From Ruminococcus flavefaciens (GTDB taxonomy: Bacteria > Bacillota > Clostridia > Oscillospirales > Ruminococcaceae): a stretch of DNA of 64,000 bases. The stretch covers positions 1 through 64,000 of the forward strand of contig NZ_UETD01000002.1 in the NCBI RefSeq assembly GCF_900116855.1, written 5' to 3'. Of this stretch, positions 53,782-62,637 are shown piece by piece (within the stretch, counting starts at the first letter, position 1; every line of letters starts with the position of its first letter). Under the pieces are notes generated by a model. It saw only the letters and a list, made by a program, of their open reading frames with translations. It made no database searches and had not been told where the DNA came from. A program made the translations under genes and the position numbers.

Positions 53782-54738
53782 TTATTTTGAATCGAGTATT
53801 TTATCGTAATCAAAGAAATACTCCCAATCAATAGTTTCACTTATTGTTGAGGAGACTGCATAGTATTTCAGGATATGTGATGCGTCGCGGGCGTCAAGCT
53901 TTCCGTCTAAATTAACATCTGAGAGCTTCAGCACTTTGTCTGATACTTTGAATTCTTTGGAAGCAGCCATTTCAGCATATGTGGTCAGAACAAGAGAAGC
54001 GTCCGTAGAATCAATGCTTCCGTCTTCGTTGACATCACCGAGATTCCGATGACAGATAATATCGAATTTGCAAAGCGGCTTCTGGTCTCCGACCGGATAA
54101 ACTGTAATAGTTGCTTTGTCACCGTTAGCAAAAGCTTCTTCAAGAGTATTAGGTTTGGCGATACAGCTTGATGAAATATCAACAATATTTTCTTCATTGA
54201 TGAATTTGCCATCTTTGTCCTTCTGAGGAGTCTGGACAGTCATTTTGATCGAAGCTTCGAGACCGTTGAGAGAAACATTCCCTTTTGCAGAGAAATATCT
54301 GTGCTTCTCGGGATACTTGCTGAATGTTATGGAAGCTGTTTTGGAAAGGGCATGGATGGTGTAATCCTGATCGGCAAAATCAGGCTTTATATCCCATGCA
54401 CAGAAGTCCTGCTCCGTATACTCATTGATATGCTTATGAAGCTTGGTTATATCTACTTCGGAATAATCTATCGGATCACCTTCCTCAACTTCAAGAACAG
54501 TCAGGGGCTTGTTGTCAAAATCGAGAAATGTAATATTATACTTTTTTAATGTTGTTGGCTCAGTTGTTGAGTCAGACGGGGCGGTCGATGTCGTTGATGT
54601 GACCGTTGTTCCTGCGGCAGTATCCGAATCGGCTGATACTGGCTTATTATTACTTTCTGCTGCATATGCAGCTGCTGCAACAGCTCCTGAGAGCAGCACA
54701 GCGGACGCTAAAGCAGAGATCGAATGCTTTATGATCAT
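53782..54738 (-). CDS. Secreted protein with C-terminal type I dockerin
   Basis: A 318-residue exported protein: signal peptide (about 1-27), Thr/Ser linker (about 30-65), a domain of unknown type (about 68-225) and a type I dockerin (about 230-300). The dockerin has two calcium-loop repeats, LGDVNEDGSIDSTDASLVL and LSDVNLDGKLDARDASHIL. Dockerins bind cohesins of cellulosome- or amylosome-like complexes on the cell surface. No catalytic domain is recognised, so it may be a structural or substrate-binding part. It is in an operon with two small proteins upstream and DinB downstream. Confidence 0.88.
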   Translation of the reverse strand: MIIKHSISALASAVLLSGAVAAAAYAAESNNKPVSADSDTAAGTTVTSTTSTAPSDSTTEPTTLKKYNITFLDFDNKPLTVLEVEEGDPIDYSEVDITKLHKHINEYTEQDFCAWDIKPDFADQDYTIHALSKTASITFSKYPEKHRYFSAKGNVSLNGLEASIKMTVQTPQKDKDGKFINEENIVDISSSCIAKPNTLEEAFANGDKATITVYPVGDQKPLCKFDIICHRNLGDVNEDGSIDSTDASLVLTTYAEMAASKEFKVSDKVLKLSDVNLDGKLDARDASHILKYYAVSSTISETIDWEYFFDYDKILDSK

Positions 54739-54746
54739 ATTTTCAC

Positions 54747-55031
54747 CTATCCGTTTCCGATGCAGAATAATCTGCAGAATTTTGAAAGTCTTTCACATAC
54801 TCGGGCATAATGTTCAAGTGTAAGGCGTTTCAGCATGAAGTTTGCGTAAATAAAGCGTTGTGTATCTTCATCAAAAGCGTATATCGCAAAGAGGATGACC
54901 TCGTCATCGCCTATATCCTTTGCAGCTTCTGTCGCCATTTCCTGGTATTCATCAAATCTTTCCTCGATATCTGCGAGCTTGTAGAAACCGTGATATATAA
55001 AATCAATGTAAAGATCAATATCAGTATCCAT
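54747..55031 (-). CDS. Hypothetical acidic protein
   Basis: A 94-residue protein, acidic in its first half (MDTDIDLYIDFIYHGFYKL, then ERFDEYQEMATEAAKD) and basic at the end. Mostly helical by composition. I do not recognise a family. AGGAGCAGG precedes the ATG, and the dockerin gene starts eight bases after its stop, so the two are likely co-translated. No signal peptide. Confidence 0.7.
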   Translation of the reverse strand: MDTDIDLYIDFIYHGFYKLADIEERFDEYQEMATEAAKDIGDDEVILFAIYAFDEDTQRFIYANFMLKRLTLEHYARVCERLSKFCRLFCIGNG

Positions 55032-55048
55032 AATACCTGCTCCTGCTT

Positions 55049-55309
55049 TTATTTATCTTTTTCATTATCAGATGATGTTTCATCTGAACGGCTGATTTTA
55101 TTCTTTTTGACCTTGAAAGTAATGAAAGCCGAACATATAGCGGTAGCGATGAAAACAGCTATCATTATCAGGGCAGTAGTTCCTTTTGAGAAGCTTTCGC
55201 TTTTTTTCTCTTCGGCAGCAAATGCAACAGTTGCCGAAAAGAAAGCAGAAAAGATCGCAAATACAGCCGAAATAAAAAGCGAGCAGAAATAATTGTAATG
55301 CTTTTTCAT
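55049..55309 (-). CDS. Small membrane protein
   Basis: An 86-residue protein with a signal-like hydrophobic N-terminus (about 9-31, cleavage possible after AFA), an acidic/lysine spacer, one membrane span (about 44-65) and a charged cytoplasmic tail (KVKKNKISRSDETSS). AAGGAG lies upstream. It is the first gene of the operon that leads to the dockerin protein and could anchor or present a surface component. No family recognised. Confidence 0.7.
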   Translation of the reverse strand: MKKHYNYFCSLFISAVFAIFSAFFSATVAFAAEEKKSESFSKGTTALIMIAVFIATAICSAFITFKVKKNKISRSDETSSDNEKDK

Positions 55310-55333
55310 GAGATCAGCTCCTTACTGAAAAGT

Positions 55334-55362
55334 ATTATACCATATAAAGCATTATTTGTCCA
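55334..55362 (-). promoter_or_regulatory. Promoter of the dockerin operon
   Basis: On the minus strand TGGACA and TATAAT 17 bp apart, 25 bp before the first ATG. Confidence 0.75.
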
Positions 55363-55464
55363 TAGAATTGAAAAACTAAAAAAATTTTTTTGAGCAATAA
55401 ATGGCGTAAAACAGGCGAAAAAGGAATTGAAATAAAAAAATCTGAAATTTTTTTCAAAAAGCCC

Positions 55465-55493
55465 TTGACAAATTGCTTTATGGGTGATATAAT
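55465..55493 (+). promoter_or_regulatory. Promoter of tRNA-Pro
   Basis: TTGACA and TATAAT 17 bp apart, 34 bp before the tRNA. Confidence 0.9.
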
Positions 55494-55526
55494 TAATATC
55501 GTTGATTGCGGAGGACACAAAAACGT

Positions 55527-55602
55527 CTGGGTGTGGCGCAGTTGGTAGCGCGCTACCTTGGGGTGGTAGAGGCCGTGGGTTCAAGTCCCGTCACTCAGAC
55601 CA
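55527..55602 (+). tRNA. tRNA-Pro(GGG)
   Basis: Acceptor CTGGGTG/CACTCAG with discriminator A and encoded CCA. The anticodon stem is CTACC/GGTAG with loop TTGGGGT (anticodon GGG), and the T loop is TTCAAGT. It reads CCC and CCU proline codons. Stand-alone gene with its own promoter and terminator. Confidence 0.95.
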
Positions 55603-55622
55603 GATGCAATCAGCATTACCCC

Positions 55623-55658
55623 AAAAATCCGATACTCGTTTGAGTATCGGATTTTTTT
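55623..55658 (+). terminator. Terminator of tRNA-Pro
   Basis: AAAAATCCGATACTC-GTTT-GAGTATCGGATTTTTTT, a perfect long stem. Confidence 0.92.
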
Positions 55659-55663
55659 ATACA

Positions 55664-55692
55664 TTGACTAATATATAATGTTATGTTATAAT
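55664..55692 (+). promoter_or_regulatory. Promoter of the UDP-sugar pyrophosphorylase gene
   Basis: TTGACT and TATAAT 17 bp apart, 42 bp before the ATG. Confidence 0.8.
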
Positions 55693-55734
55693 ATATTTCA
55701 GTAAATTGGCATTGCCATAATCAAGGAGGAGTTT

Positions 55735-56967
55735 ATGATAGATCGCGATAAGGCATTTCGTATTCTGTCAGAAATCGGCCAGGAACATGTACTGAAATAT
55801 TTTGATGAGCTTAACGAAACAGAGCAGAAGGAGCTTCTTTCTCAGATCGAAATAACAGATTTTTCAGTGCTTGAAAATCTGGCAGGCGACCATAACAGCG
55901 GGGGAGAACGCGGCAGTTTTGAACCTCTCGGTGCTGTTACGATCAAAGATATCGCTTCTGAAAGTGACAGATTTACTCAAACAGGAGTCGAGGCATTAAA
56001 AGCAGGAAAGGTGGCTGCTGTTCTTCTCGCAGGCGGTCAGGGCACAAGACTCGGATTTGATAAGCCTAAGGGTATGTTCAATATCGGAGTTGATACGGAA
56101 CTGTACATTTTTCAGTGTCTGATAAATAATCTTATGGATGTTGTCAAGCTTGCAGGTGCATGGGTCCCTCTCTATATCATGACCAGCGAGAAAAACAACA
56201 GCGAGACGGTGGAATTTTTCAAAGAGAAGAATTATTTCGGATATGATCCTGCTTATATAAGGTTTTTTATCCAGGATATGGCTCCTTCTGTTGATACAAA
56301 CGGTAAAATATTGATGGAAAGCCGTTCAAAGATATCGCTTTCACCCAATGGAAACGGAGGCTGGTTCTCGTCACTTGTCAGAGCAGGATTGCTTGATGAG
56401 ATAAAGGAAAAAGGCGTTCAGTGGATCAATGTATTTGCAGTTGATAACGTGCTGCAAAGGATAGCTGATCCGAGTTTTATCGGTGCTGTTATCGATTCGG
56501 GGATGCAGTCAGGCGGAAAGGTCGTCAGCAAGGTATCTCCTGATGAGCGCGTAGGAGTTCTGTGCCTCGAGGACGGAATGCCCTCCATAGTAGAGTATTA
56601 CGAAATGACCGAGGAAATGAGAACGCTTCTGGATGATAACAGAGAGCTTGCATACAAGTACGGAGTAATTCTCAATTATCTTTTTAACGTGGACAAGCTT
56701 GAGGAGATATGTGACAGAAAAATGCCTGTTCATGTTGTCAGCAAGAAGATCCCGTTTATGAATGATAACGGTGAGCTCGTAAAACCTGATTCTCCAAACG
56801 GATATAAATTTGAGACTCTTGTGCTTGATATGGTGCATATGCAGGATAGCTGTCTTCCTTATGAAGTTGTTCGGGACAAGGAATTCGCACCTGTTAAAAA
56901 TGCAGAAGGTGTTGATTCGGTAGAGTCTGCAAGAAAACTGCTTCAGGCAAATGGAGTTAAAATATAA
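55735..56967 (+). CDS. UDP-sugar pyrophosphorylase (UDPGP/UAP1 family)
   Basis: A 410-residue nucleotidyltransferase of the eukaryote-like UDPGP family. VAAVLLAGGQGTRLGFDKPKG (about 97-117) is the UTP-binding signature, MTSEKNN and HVVSKKIPFM-like (VHVVSKKIPF) motifs follow. It makes UDP-N-acetylglucosamine or UDP-glucose/galactose from the sugar 1-phosphate and UTP; the precise sugar is not decidable here. Many Clostridia use this in addition to GlmU. AAGGAGG precedes the ATG. Confidence 0.9.
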   Translation: MIDRDKAFRILSEIGQEHVLKYFDELNETEQKELLSQIEITDFSVLENLAGDHNSGGERGSFEPLGAVTIKDIASESDRFTQTGVEALKAGKVAAVLLAGGQGTRLGFDKPKGMFNIGVDTELYIFQCLINNLMDVVKLAGAWVPLYIMTSEKNNSETVEFFKEKNYFGYDPAYIRFFIQDMAPSVDTNGKILMESRSKISLSPNGNGGWFSSLVRAGLLDEIKEKGVQWINVFAVDNVLQRIADPSFIGAVIDSGMQSGGKVVSKVSPDERVGVLCLEDGMPSIVEYYEMTEEMRTLLDDNRELAYKYGVILNYLFNVDKLEEICDRKMPVHVVSKKIPFMNDNGELVKPDSPNGYKFETLVLDMVHMQDSCLPYEVVRDKEFAPVKNAEGVDSVESARKLLQANGVKI

Positions 56968-56971
56968 AATT

Positions 56972-57011
56972 ACACAACACTCCCTTTGACAGGGAGTGTT
57001 GCTGTGTGTAA
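56972..57011 (+). terminator. Long hairpin after the pyrophosphorylase gene
   Basis: TTACACA-ACACTCCCT, loop TTGAC, AGGGAGTGT, three bases, TGTGTGTAA. No T-run follows, so it may be a processing or stability hairpin rather than a true terminator. Confidence 0.5.
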
Positions 57012-58772
57012 ATGATTTTAATGGACGGAAGCGGTCGGATGAGAAGATTATTGAAATATCTGAAAAACTACAAAAAAGAACTTATACTCGGGCCTTTTTT
57101 TAAATTGCTCGAAGCTGTTTTTGAGCTTATCGTGCCTGTTGTAATGGCTAAGATAATAGATAATGGAATAGGGAACAGTGACAGCTCTTATATACTGAAA
57201 ATGAGCGGGCTTATTGTTTTGCTTGGAGCCAGCGGCTTGTGTTTCGCTCTTACCTGCCAGTTTTTTGCGGCGAAATGTGCATACGGCTTTGGTACCGAGC
57301 TCAGAGCAGACCTTTATAAACATATTAATTCGCTTTCATATGAAAGCATTGACAAGATCGGAACCGCATCACTTGTGAACCGACTTACAAACGATACGAA
57401 TACTGTTCAGAGCGGAGTAAATATGTTCATCCGGCTTGCTGTCAGAGCGCCTTTTCTTGTTATAGGCGCAGCTGTTATGGCTGTAACTATCGATGTAAAG
57501 CTTTCGCTCATATTCTTTATCGTTGCTCCGCTTATTTCTGCGGTCATCTTTATTATTATGAAAAAGACAGTTCCGATGTACAAAAGAACTCAGCAGTGCC
57601 TTGACAGGGCGTCGCTGCTTACTCGTGAAAGCCTCGAGGGAGCAAGAGTTATAAGAGCGTTTTCGCGTCAGCAGGAGGAGATCGATGAGTTCAAAGAGGC
57701 AGTGAACGATATCTCGGATAACTCCGTCGCAGTCGGAAAAATATCAGCTATTCTTAATCCTGTGGCGTTTATGGTAATGAATCTCGGAATCGTTGCTGTT
57801 ATCTGGTTCGGCGGAAAGAGAATAGATATCGGCGGACTGACACAAGGAGAATTGACTGCTTTCACAAACTATATGACTCAGATACTTCTGGCTCTTGTGG
57901 TTCTGGCTAATCTTATTGTTATATTTACAAAAGCGTTTGCTTCAGCCAACCGCATCAGTGAGGTATTCGCTCTGCTTCCTGAGGAGGATGGAACTATCAC
58001 CGAGATAAGCGAGAATAATGCTGCTGTTATAGAATTCCGCGATGTTTCGTTCTCATATGCAGGTGCGGGAGACTATTCTCTCAGAAATATCAGCTTTTCT
58101 GTTAAAAAAAGGCAAATGCTCGGGATCATCGGAGGAACGGGATGCGGAAAGACCACACTTGCCAACCTTATTCCCTGCTTTTATCGCGCAACTGAGGGAA
58201 CAGTCAGTGTTTTCGGAGTAAATGTCAATGATATTGAGAATGAAAAGCTTCGGCGCATGATCAGCACAGTTCCCCAGAAGGCTATACTTTTTTCGGGAAC
58301 TATACGCGATAATATGAAGTGGAGAACTCCGGATGCCACAGATGAGGAGATAATATCGGCATTAAAAACAGCGCAGGCATGGGATTTTGTGAGCAGCACT
58401 CCTGACGGGCTTGATACCGTTCTTTCACAGGGCGGAAAGAATCTCTCGGGCGGACAGAAGCAGCGTATATCTATTGCAAGAGCTCTTGTAGGCGCTCCCG
58501 ATATCGTCATTTTCGACGATTCCACAAGCGCTCTTGACTACAAGACTGATCTTGCTTTCAGACGCGCATTGAGCGAAGACCTGCCGGATACTACTGTCAT
58601 AATGATCTCTCAGAGAACTACTTCTCTGAAAAACGCAGACAAGATAATAGTCATGGACGAGGGCGAGGCGGTAGGTATAGGTACGCACGATGAATTAGTC
58701 CGCGGCTGTGAGGTATATAATGAGATATATAAGTCTCAGATGAACGAGAAGGGGGGCGGCAATAATGGTTAA
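57012..58772 (+). CDS. ABC exporter half-transporter, degenerate-site subunit
   Basis: A 586-residue protein: six membrane spans (about 25-315), then an ATPase domain (about 340-575). Walker A is GGTGCGKTT and the signature LSGGQKQR is normal. The Walker B is IVIFDDSTS with Asp in place of the catalytic Glu, and the switch His is Gln (MISQRTTSL). This is the pattern of the degenerate partner in heterodimeric exporters such as TM287/288. ATG 57039 (MRRLLKYLK) is a plausible alternative start. It overlaps its partner by eight bases. Confidence 0.92.
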   Translation: MILMDGSGRMRRLLKYLKNYKKELILGPFFKLLEAVFELIVPVVMAKIIDNGIGNSDSSYILKMSGLIVLLGASGLCFALTCQFFAAKCAYGFGTELRADLYKHINSLSYESIDKIGTASLVNRLTNDTNTVQSGVNMFIRLAVRAPFLVIGAAVMAVTIDVKLSLIFFIVAPLISAVIFIIMKKTVPMYKRTQQCLDRASLLTRESLEGARVIRAFSRQQEEIDEFKEAVNDISDNSVAVGKISAILNPVAFMVMNLGIVAVIWFGGKRIDIGGLTQGELTAFTNYMTQILLALVVLANLIVIFTKAFASANRISEVFALLPEEDGTITEISENNAAVIEFRDVSFSYAGAGDYSLRNISFSVKKRQMLGIIGGTGCGKTTLANLIPCFYRATEGTVSVFGVNVNDIENEKLRRMISTVPQKAILFSGTIRDNMKWRTPDATDEEIISALKTAQAWDFVSSTPDGLDTVLSQGGKNLSGGQKQRISIARALVGAPDIVIFDDSTSALDYKTDLAFRRALSEDLPDTTVIMISQRTTSLKNADKIIVMDEGEAVGIGTHDELVRGCEVYNEIYKSQMNEKGGGNNG

Positions 58773-60504
58773 AACTTTAAAGAGAGTTTTTTCGTATGCA
58801 GGTCCGTATATGAAGTATTTCATTATGACGCTTGTATTTGCAGCCCTTGGAGTTTCGCTTTCTCTTGCAGTTCCTGTTTTTATCGGTGAAGCTGTTGACT
58901 GCTGTATCGGGAAAGGAGCAGTTGACTTTCATAAACTGACGAAGATCATTACTCTGCTCGCTTCTATGGTTGTGGCAAGCACTCTGTTTCAGTGGCTTAT
59001 GAGTCTTTGCACAAACAAATTGGCCTTTTTGACGATAAGAGACATCAGATCAGACATCTTCTGCAAGCTGGAGCGTGTTCCTCTCAGATATATAGACGGG
59101 CACACAAAGGGTGAGCTTACAAGCCGCGTGATCAATGATATAGAGATAATCTCAGATGGTCTTCTGCAAGGATTTACCCAGTTTTTCAGCGGTATAATCA
59201 CAATTATCGGAACGCTTGTTTTTATGATGGTGATAAATTACCGAATAGCCATAGTTGTTGTTATCCTGACGCCTCTCTCCTTTATTGCAGCGTCGAAGAT
59301 CACAAAGGCGTCCCATGATTCTTACATGAAGCAGTCAAAACTGCGCGGAGAAATGGTGGGGCTTGCCGAAGAAATGGCTGGAAACCAGAAGATAGTTAAG
59401 GCGTTTGTTTATGGTAAAAGGGCTGAAGCACGTTTCGATGTGATAAATAAGGCTTACGGGGATATCGGTGCTAAGGCTACATTTTTCAGTTCCATGACAA
59501 ATCCGACTACCAGATTTGTTAACGGTCTTATTTATGCAGCGGTCGGACTTCTCGGTGCTCTCGGTGTAGTGGGAAAGTTCCCTGTTATCGGTGCCATGAC
59601 CGTTGGTAAGCTTTCAAGCTTTCTGGCGTATTCAAACCAGTACACAAAGCCTTTCAACGAAATATCAGGAGTTTTTGCCGAGCTGCAGAATGCTGTAGCC
59701 TCTGCGGAGCGAGTTTTTGCCGTACTTGATGAAGAAGAAGTATCTGATGATTCTGATAAGGCTGTTCTTGACAGTTGTGACGGAACTCTGAGATTTTCGG
59801 ATGTTTTCTTCTCGTATTCTTCCGAAACAAAACTTATAGAGAACTTCACACTTGACGTTAAAAGCGGTCAGCGTATAGCAATAGTTGGTCCGACGGGCTG
59901 CGGCAAGTCCACTATAATCAATCTTCTGCTGAGATTTTATGATATTGACAGCGGAAGGATCGAGATATCGGGCAGAAATATCAATGACGTTACCCGTGAC
60001 AGCCTGCGAAGCTGTTTTGGCATGGTACTTCAGGAAACATGGATATTTACCGGAACGGTTGCCGAAAATATAGCCTACGGAGCTCCCGATGCCACAAGAG
60101 AGCAGATCATCGCAGCCGCTAAATCTGTATATGCTCACGGATTTATAAAGAGACTTCCCGACGGGTATGATACGGTCATCAATGAGGACTGCGGACTTTC
60201 GCAAGGACAGAAACAGCTTATATGTATAGCAAGGATTATGCTTATGGATCCGCCTGTGCTTATCCTTGACGAGGCTACAAGCTCAATTGATCTGCGAACC
60301 GAGCTTCGTGTACAAAGAGCGTTCACAAAGCTTATGGAGGGGCGTACAAGCTTTGTTATTGCTCACAGATTGTCAACCATAAAGAATTCCGACGTTATTC
60401 TTGTTATGAAGCATGGTAATATAATCGAGCAGGGCAGCCATGATCAGCTTCTTGCCGAGGGCGGCTTCTATGCCGAGCTTTACAATAGTCAGTTTGCATC
60501 ATGA
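58765..60504 (+). CDS. ABC exporter half-transporter, catalytic-site subunit
   Basis: A 579-residue partner with six spans (about 15-300) and an ATPase domain (about 335-570). Walker A GPTGCGKST, Walker B VLILDEATS with the catalytic Glu and switch His in VIAHRLSTI are all intact, but the signature reads LSQGQ instead of LSGGQ. The two halves thus form one normal and one non-catalytic ATP site. Such exporters move drugs, lipids or peptides. The substrate is unknown. Confidence 0.93.
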   Translation: MVKTLKRVFSYAGPYMKYFIMTLVFAALGVSLSLAVPVFIGEAVDCCIGKGAVDFHKLTKIITLLASMVVASTLFQWLMSLCTNKLAFLTIRDIRSDIFCKLERVPLRYIDGHTKGELTSRVINDIEIISDGLLQGFTQFFSGIITIIGTLVFMMVINYRIAIVVVILTPLSFIAASKITKASHDSYMKQSKLRGEMVGLAEEMAGNQKIVKAFVYGKRAEARFDVINKAYGDIGAKATFFSSMTNPTTRFVNGLIYAAVGLLGALGVVGKFPVIGAMTVGKLSSFLAYSNQYTKPFNEISGVFAELQNAVASAERVFAVLDEEEVSDDSDKAVLDSCDGTLRFSDVFFSYSSETKLIENFTLDVKSGQRIAIVGPTGCGKSTIINLLLRFYDIDSGRIEISGRNINDVTRDSLRSCFGMVLQETWIFTGTVAENIAYGAPDATREQIIAAAKSVYAHGFIKRLPDGYDTVINEDCGLSQGQKQLICIARIMLMDPPVLILDEATSSIDLRTELRVQRAFTKLMEGRTSFVIAHRLSTIKNSDVILVMKHGNIIEQGSHDQLLAEGGFYAELYNSQFAS

Positions 60505-60507
60505 AAA

Positions 60508-60531
60508 AAAGGCTTCTGCGGAAGCCTTTTT
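60508..60531 (+). terminator. Terminator of the ABC exporter operon
   Basis: GGCTTC-TGCG-GAAGCC followed by TTTTT. Confidence 0.9.
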
Positions 60532-60560
60532 ATATAACATAAAAATACTTTGTTTAATTC

Positions 60561-60589
60561 TTGACAAACTGAGTAAAATGTTGTACAAT
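60561..60589 (+). promoter_or_regulatory. Promoter of aconitase
   Basis: TTGACA and TACAAT 17 bp apart, 38 bp before the ATG. Confidence 0.85.
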
Positions 60590-60627
60590 TAAAATGTATT
60601 CTTATGTATTGAAAGGAATGATCTTCA

Positions 60628-62565
60628 ATGGGTTTAACTTTAACTGAAAAGATCCTCAGAGCGCACCTTGTTGACGGTGAATATGTGAAGGGACAGGAGA
60701 TCGGTATCCGTATCGATCAGACTCTTACACAGGATGCAACAGGTACAATGGCATACCTCGAGTTCGAGGCTATCGGTGTGCCTCGTGTAAAGACCGAGCG
60801 CTCGGTCGCTTACATAGATCACAATACTCTCCAGAACGGCTTCGAGAACGCAGATGACCACAGATTTATCGGAAGTGTTGCCAAGAAGCATGGAATTTAC
60901 TTCTCTCGTCCCGGTAACGGTATCTGCCATCAGGTACATCTGGAACGCTTCGGTATCCCCGGAAAGACACTTATCGGTTCTGACAGCCATACTCCCACAG
61001 GCGGCGGTATCGGTATGATCGCTATTGGTGCAGGCGGACTTGATGTTGCTGTTGCTATGGGCGGCGGTGCTTATTATATTACCTGTCCTAAGGTAGTTAA
61101 AGTTGAACTCACAGGAAAGCTTCAGCCGTGGGTTGCTGCCAAGGATGTTATCCTTGAAGTTCTGAGAAGAATGTCTGTAAAGGGCGGCGTAGGCAAGGTC
61201 ATCGAGTATTGCGGCGAAGGCGTAAAGACACTTTCTGTTCCCGAGAGAGCAACTATCACAAATATGGGCGCAGAGCTCGGAGCAACAACATCTGTATTCC
61301 CCTCGGATGAGATCACAAAACAGTTCCTCAAGGCTCAGAAGCGTGAAGAAGTATGGACTCCTCTTGCAGCTGATCCTGACGCTGTTTACGATGAAGAGCT
61401 CCACATTGATCTGAGTAAGCTCGTTCCTCTGGCAGCCTGTCCTCATTCGCCTGACAATGTAAAGAGCGTTGAGGAGATCGGCAGACTGAAAATAGATCAG
61501 GTTTGCATCGGTTCTTGTACAAACTCTTCACTCCTTGATATGCTCAAGGTAGCTCATATCTTAAAGGGAAAGACTGTTAATCCCGATGTTTCGCTTGCTA
61601 TCGCTCCCGGTTCCAAGCAGGTACTCAATATGCTGGCTCAGAACGGCGCACTTTCTATTCTTATCGATGCAGGTGCAAGAATTCTCGAAAGTGCTTGCGG
61701 TCCTTGTATCGGTATGGGACAGTCTCCTAACTCAAAGGGTATCTCTCTCCGTACCTTCAACAGAAACTTTGAAGGGCGCTCAGGCACAAAGGACGGACAG
61801 ATTTACCTTGTATCTCCTGAAATGGCAGCAGTTTCTGCTCTTACAGGTTATCTCACCGATCCCAGAGAGCTTGGCGATATGCCTGACTTCAAGCTTCCCG
61901 AGGAATTTGTTATCAATGATAATATGATAGTTCCTCCTGTATCTGAGGCTGAGATGGACAGCGTTGAGATACTCCGCGGACCCAACATCAAGCCTTATCC
62001 CGAGACTTCACCTCTCCTTGAGACTATTGACGCTCCTGTGTCACTCAAGGTAGGAGACAATATAACAACAGACCACATCATGCCCGCAGGTGCAAAGATA
62101 CTTCCTCTCCGTTCAAATATCCCGAAGATCTCGCAGCACTGCTTCGCTGTATGTGATGAGAGCTTCCCTGAGAGAGCAAAATCACTCGGCAAGAGCATTA
62201 TCGTAGGCGGTTCAAACTACGGACAGGGATCATCCAGAGAGCACGCTGCACTTGCTCCTCTTTACCTTGGCGTAAAGGCTGTTCTGGTAAAGTCATTCGC
62301 AAGAATCCACCGTGCTAACCTTATAAATGCAGGTATACTTCCTCTGACTTTTGTTAACGAGGCTGATTACGACAGCATTGCTCAGGGCGATGAGCTCGTT
62401 CTTGCTGATGTAAGAAAGGCAGTAGAAGAAGGAAAGTCTGAGCTTACAGTTGTAAACAAGACTAACGGCAAGGAGATACCTGTACTCTGTGAGCTTTCAG
62501 GACGTACAAAGGACATCATGCTTGCCGGCGGACTTCTTGATTATACAAGAGAGTCCATGAAGTAA
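60628..62565 (+). CDS. Aconitate hydratase
   Basis: A 645-residue iron-sulfur enzyme isomerising citrate to isocitrate. IGSDSHTPTGGGIGMIAIGAGG, CIGSCTNSS and ACGPCIGMGQSP supply the three cluster cysteines and substrate contacts. The C-terminal swivel domain has GGSNYGQGSSREHAALAP. This compact form is typical of anaerobic Firmicutes. GAAAGGAA lies upstream. It precedes isocitrate dehydrogenase, giving the oxidative route to 2-oxoglutarate for glutamate. Confidence 0.95.
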   Translation: MGLTLTEKILRAHLVDGEYVKGQEIGIRIDQTLTQDATGTMAYLEFEAIGVPRVKTERSVAYIDHNTLQNGFENADDHRFIGSVAKKHGIYFSRPGNGICHQVHLERFGIPGKTLIGSDSHTPTGGGIGMIAIGAGGLDVAVAMGGGAYYITCPKVVKVELTGKLQPWVAAKDVILEVLRRMSVKGGVGKVIEYCGEGVKTLSVPERATITNMGAELGATTSVFPSDEITKQFLKAQKREEVWTPLAADPDAVYDEELHIDLSKLVPLAACPHSPDNVKSVEEIGRLKIDQVCIGSCTNSSLLDMLKVAHILKGKTVNPDVSLAIAPGSKQVLNMLAQNGALSILIDAGARILESACGPCIGMGQSPNSKGISLRTFNRNFEGRSGTKDGQIYLVSPEMAAVSALTGYLTDPRELGDMPDFKLPEEFVINDNMIVPPVSEAEMDSVEILRGPNIKPYPETSPLLETIDAPVSLKVGDNITTDHIMPAGAKILPLRSNIPKISQHCFAVCDESFPERAKSLGKSIIVGGSNYGQGSSREHAALAPLYLGVKAVLVKSFARIHRANLINAGILPLTFVNEADYDSIAQGDELVLADVRKAVEEGKSELTVVNKTNGKEIPVLCELSGRTKDIMLAGGLLDYTRESMK

Positions 62566-62637
62566 TACAGCGATATATTATCTATAATTCAAATGCACTT
62601 TTAATACCCTGTTGAAGTACAAAGGAGGTACAATCCA

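Noticed and set aside
60640..61446. 268-codon minus-strand frame opposite aconitase
   Set aside because: Antisense shadow arising from biased codon use of a highly expressed gene.
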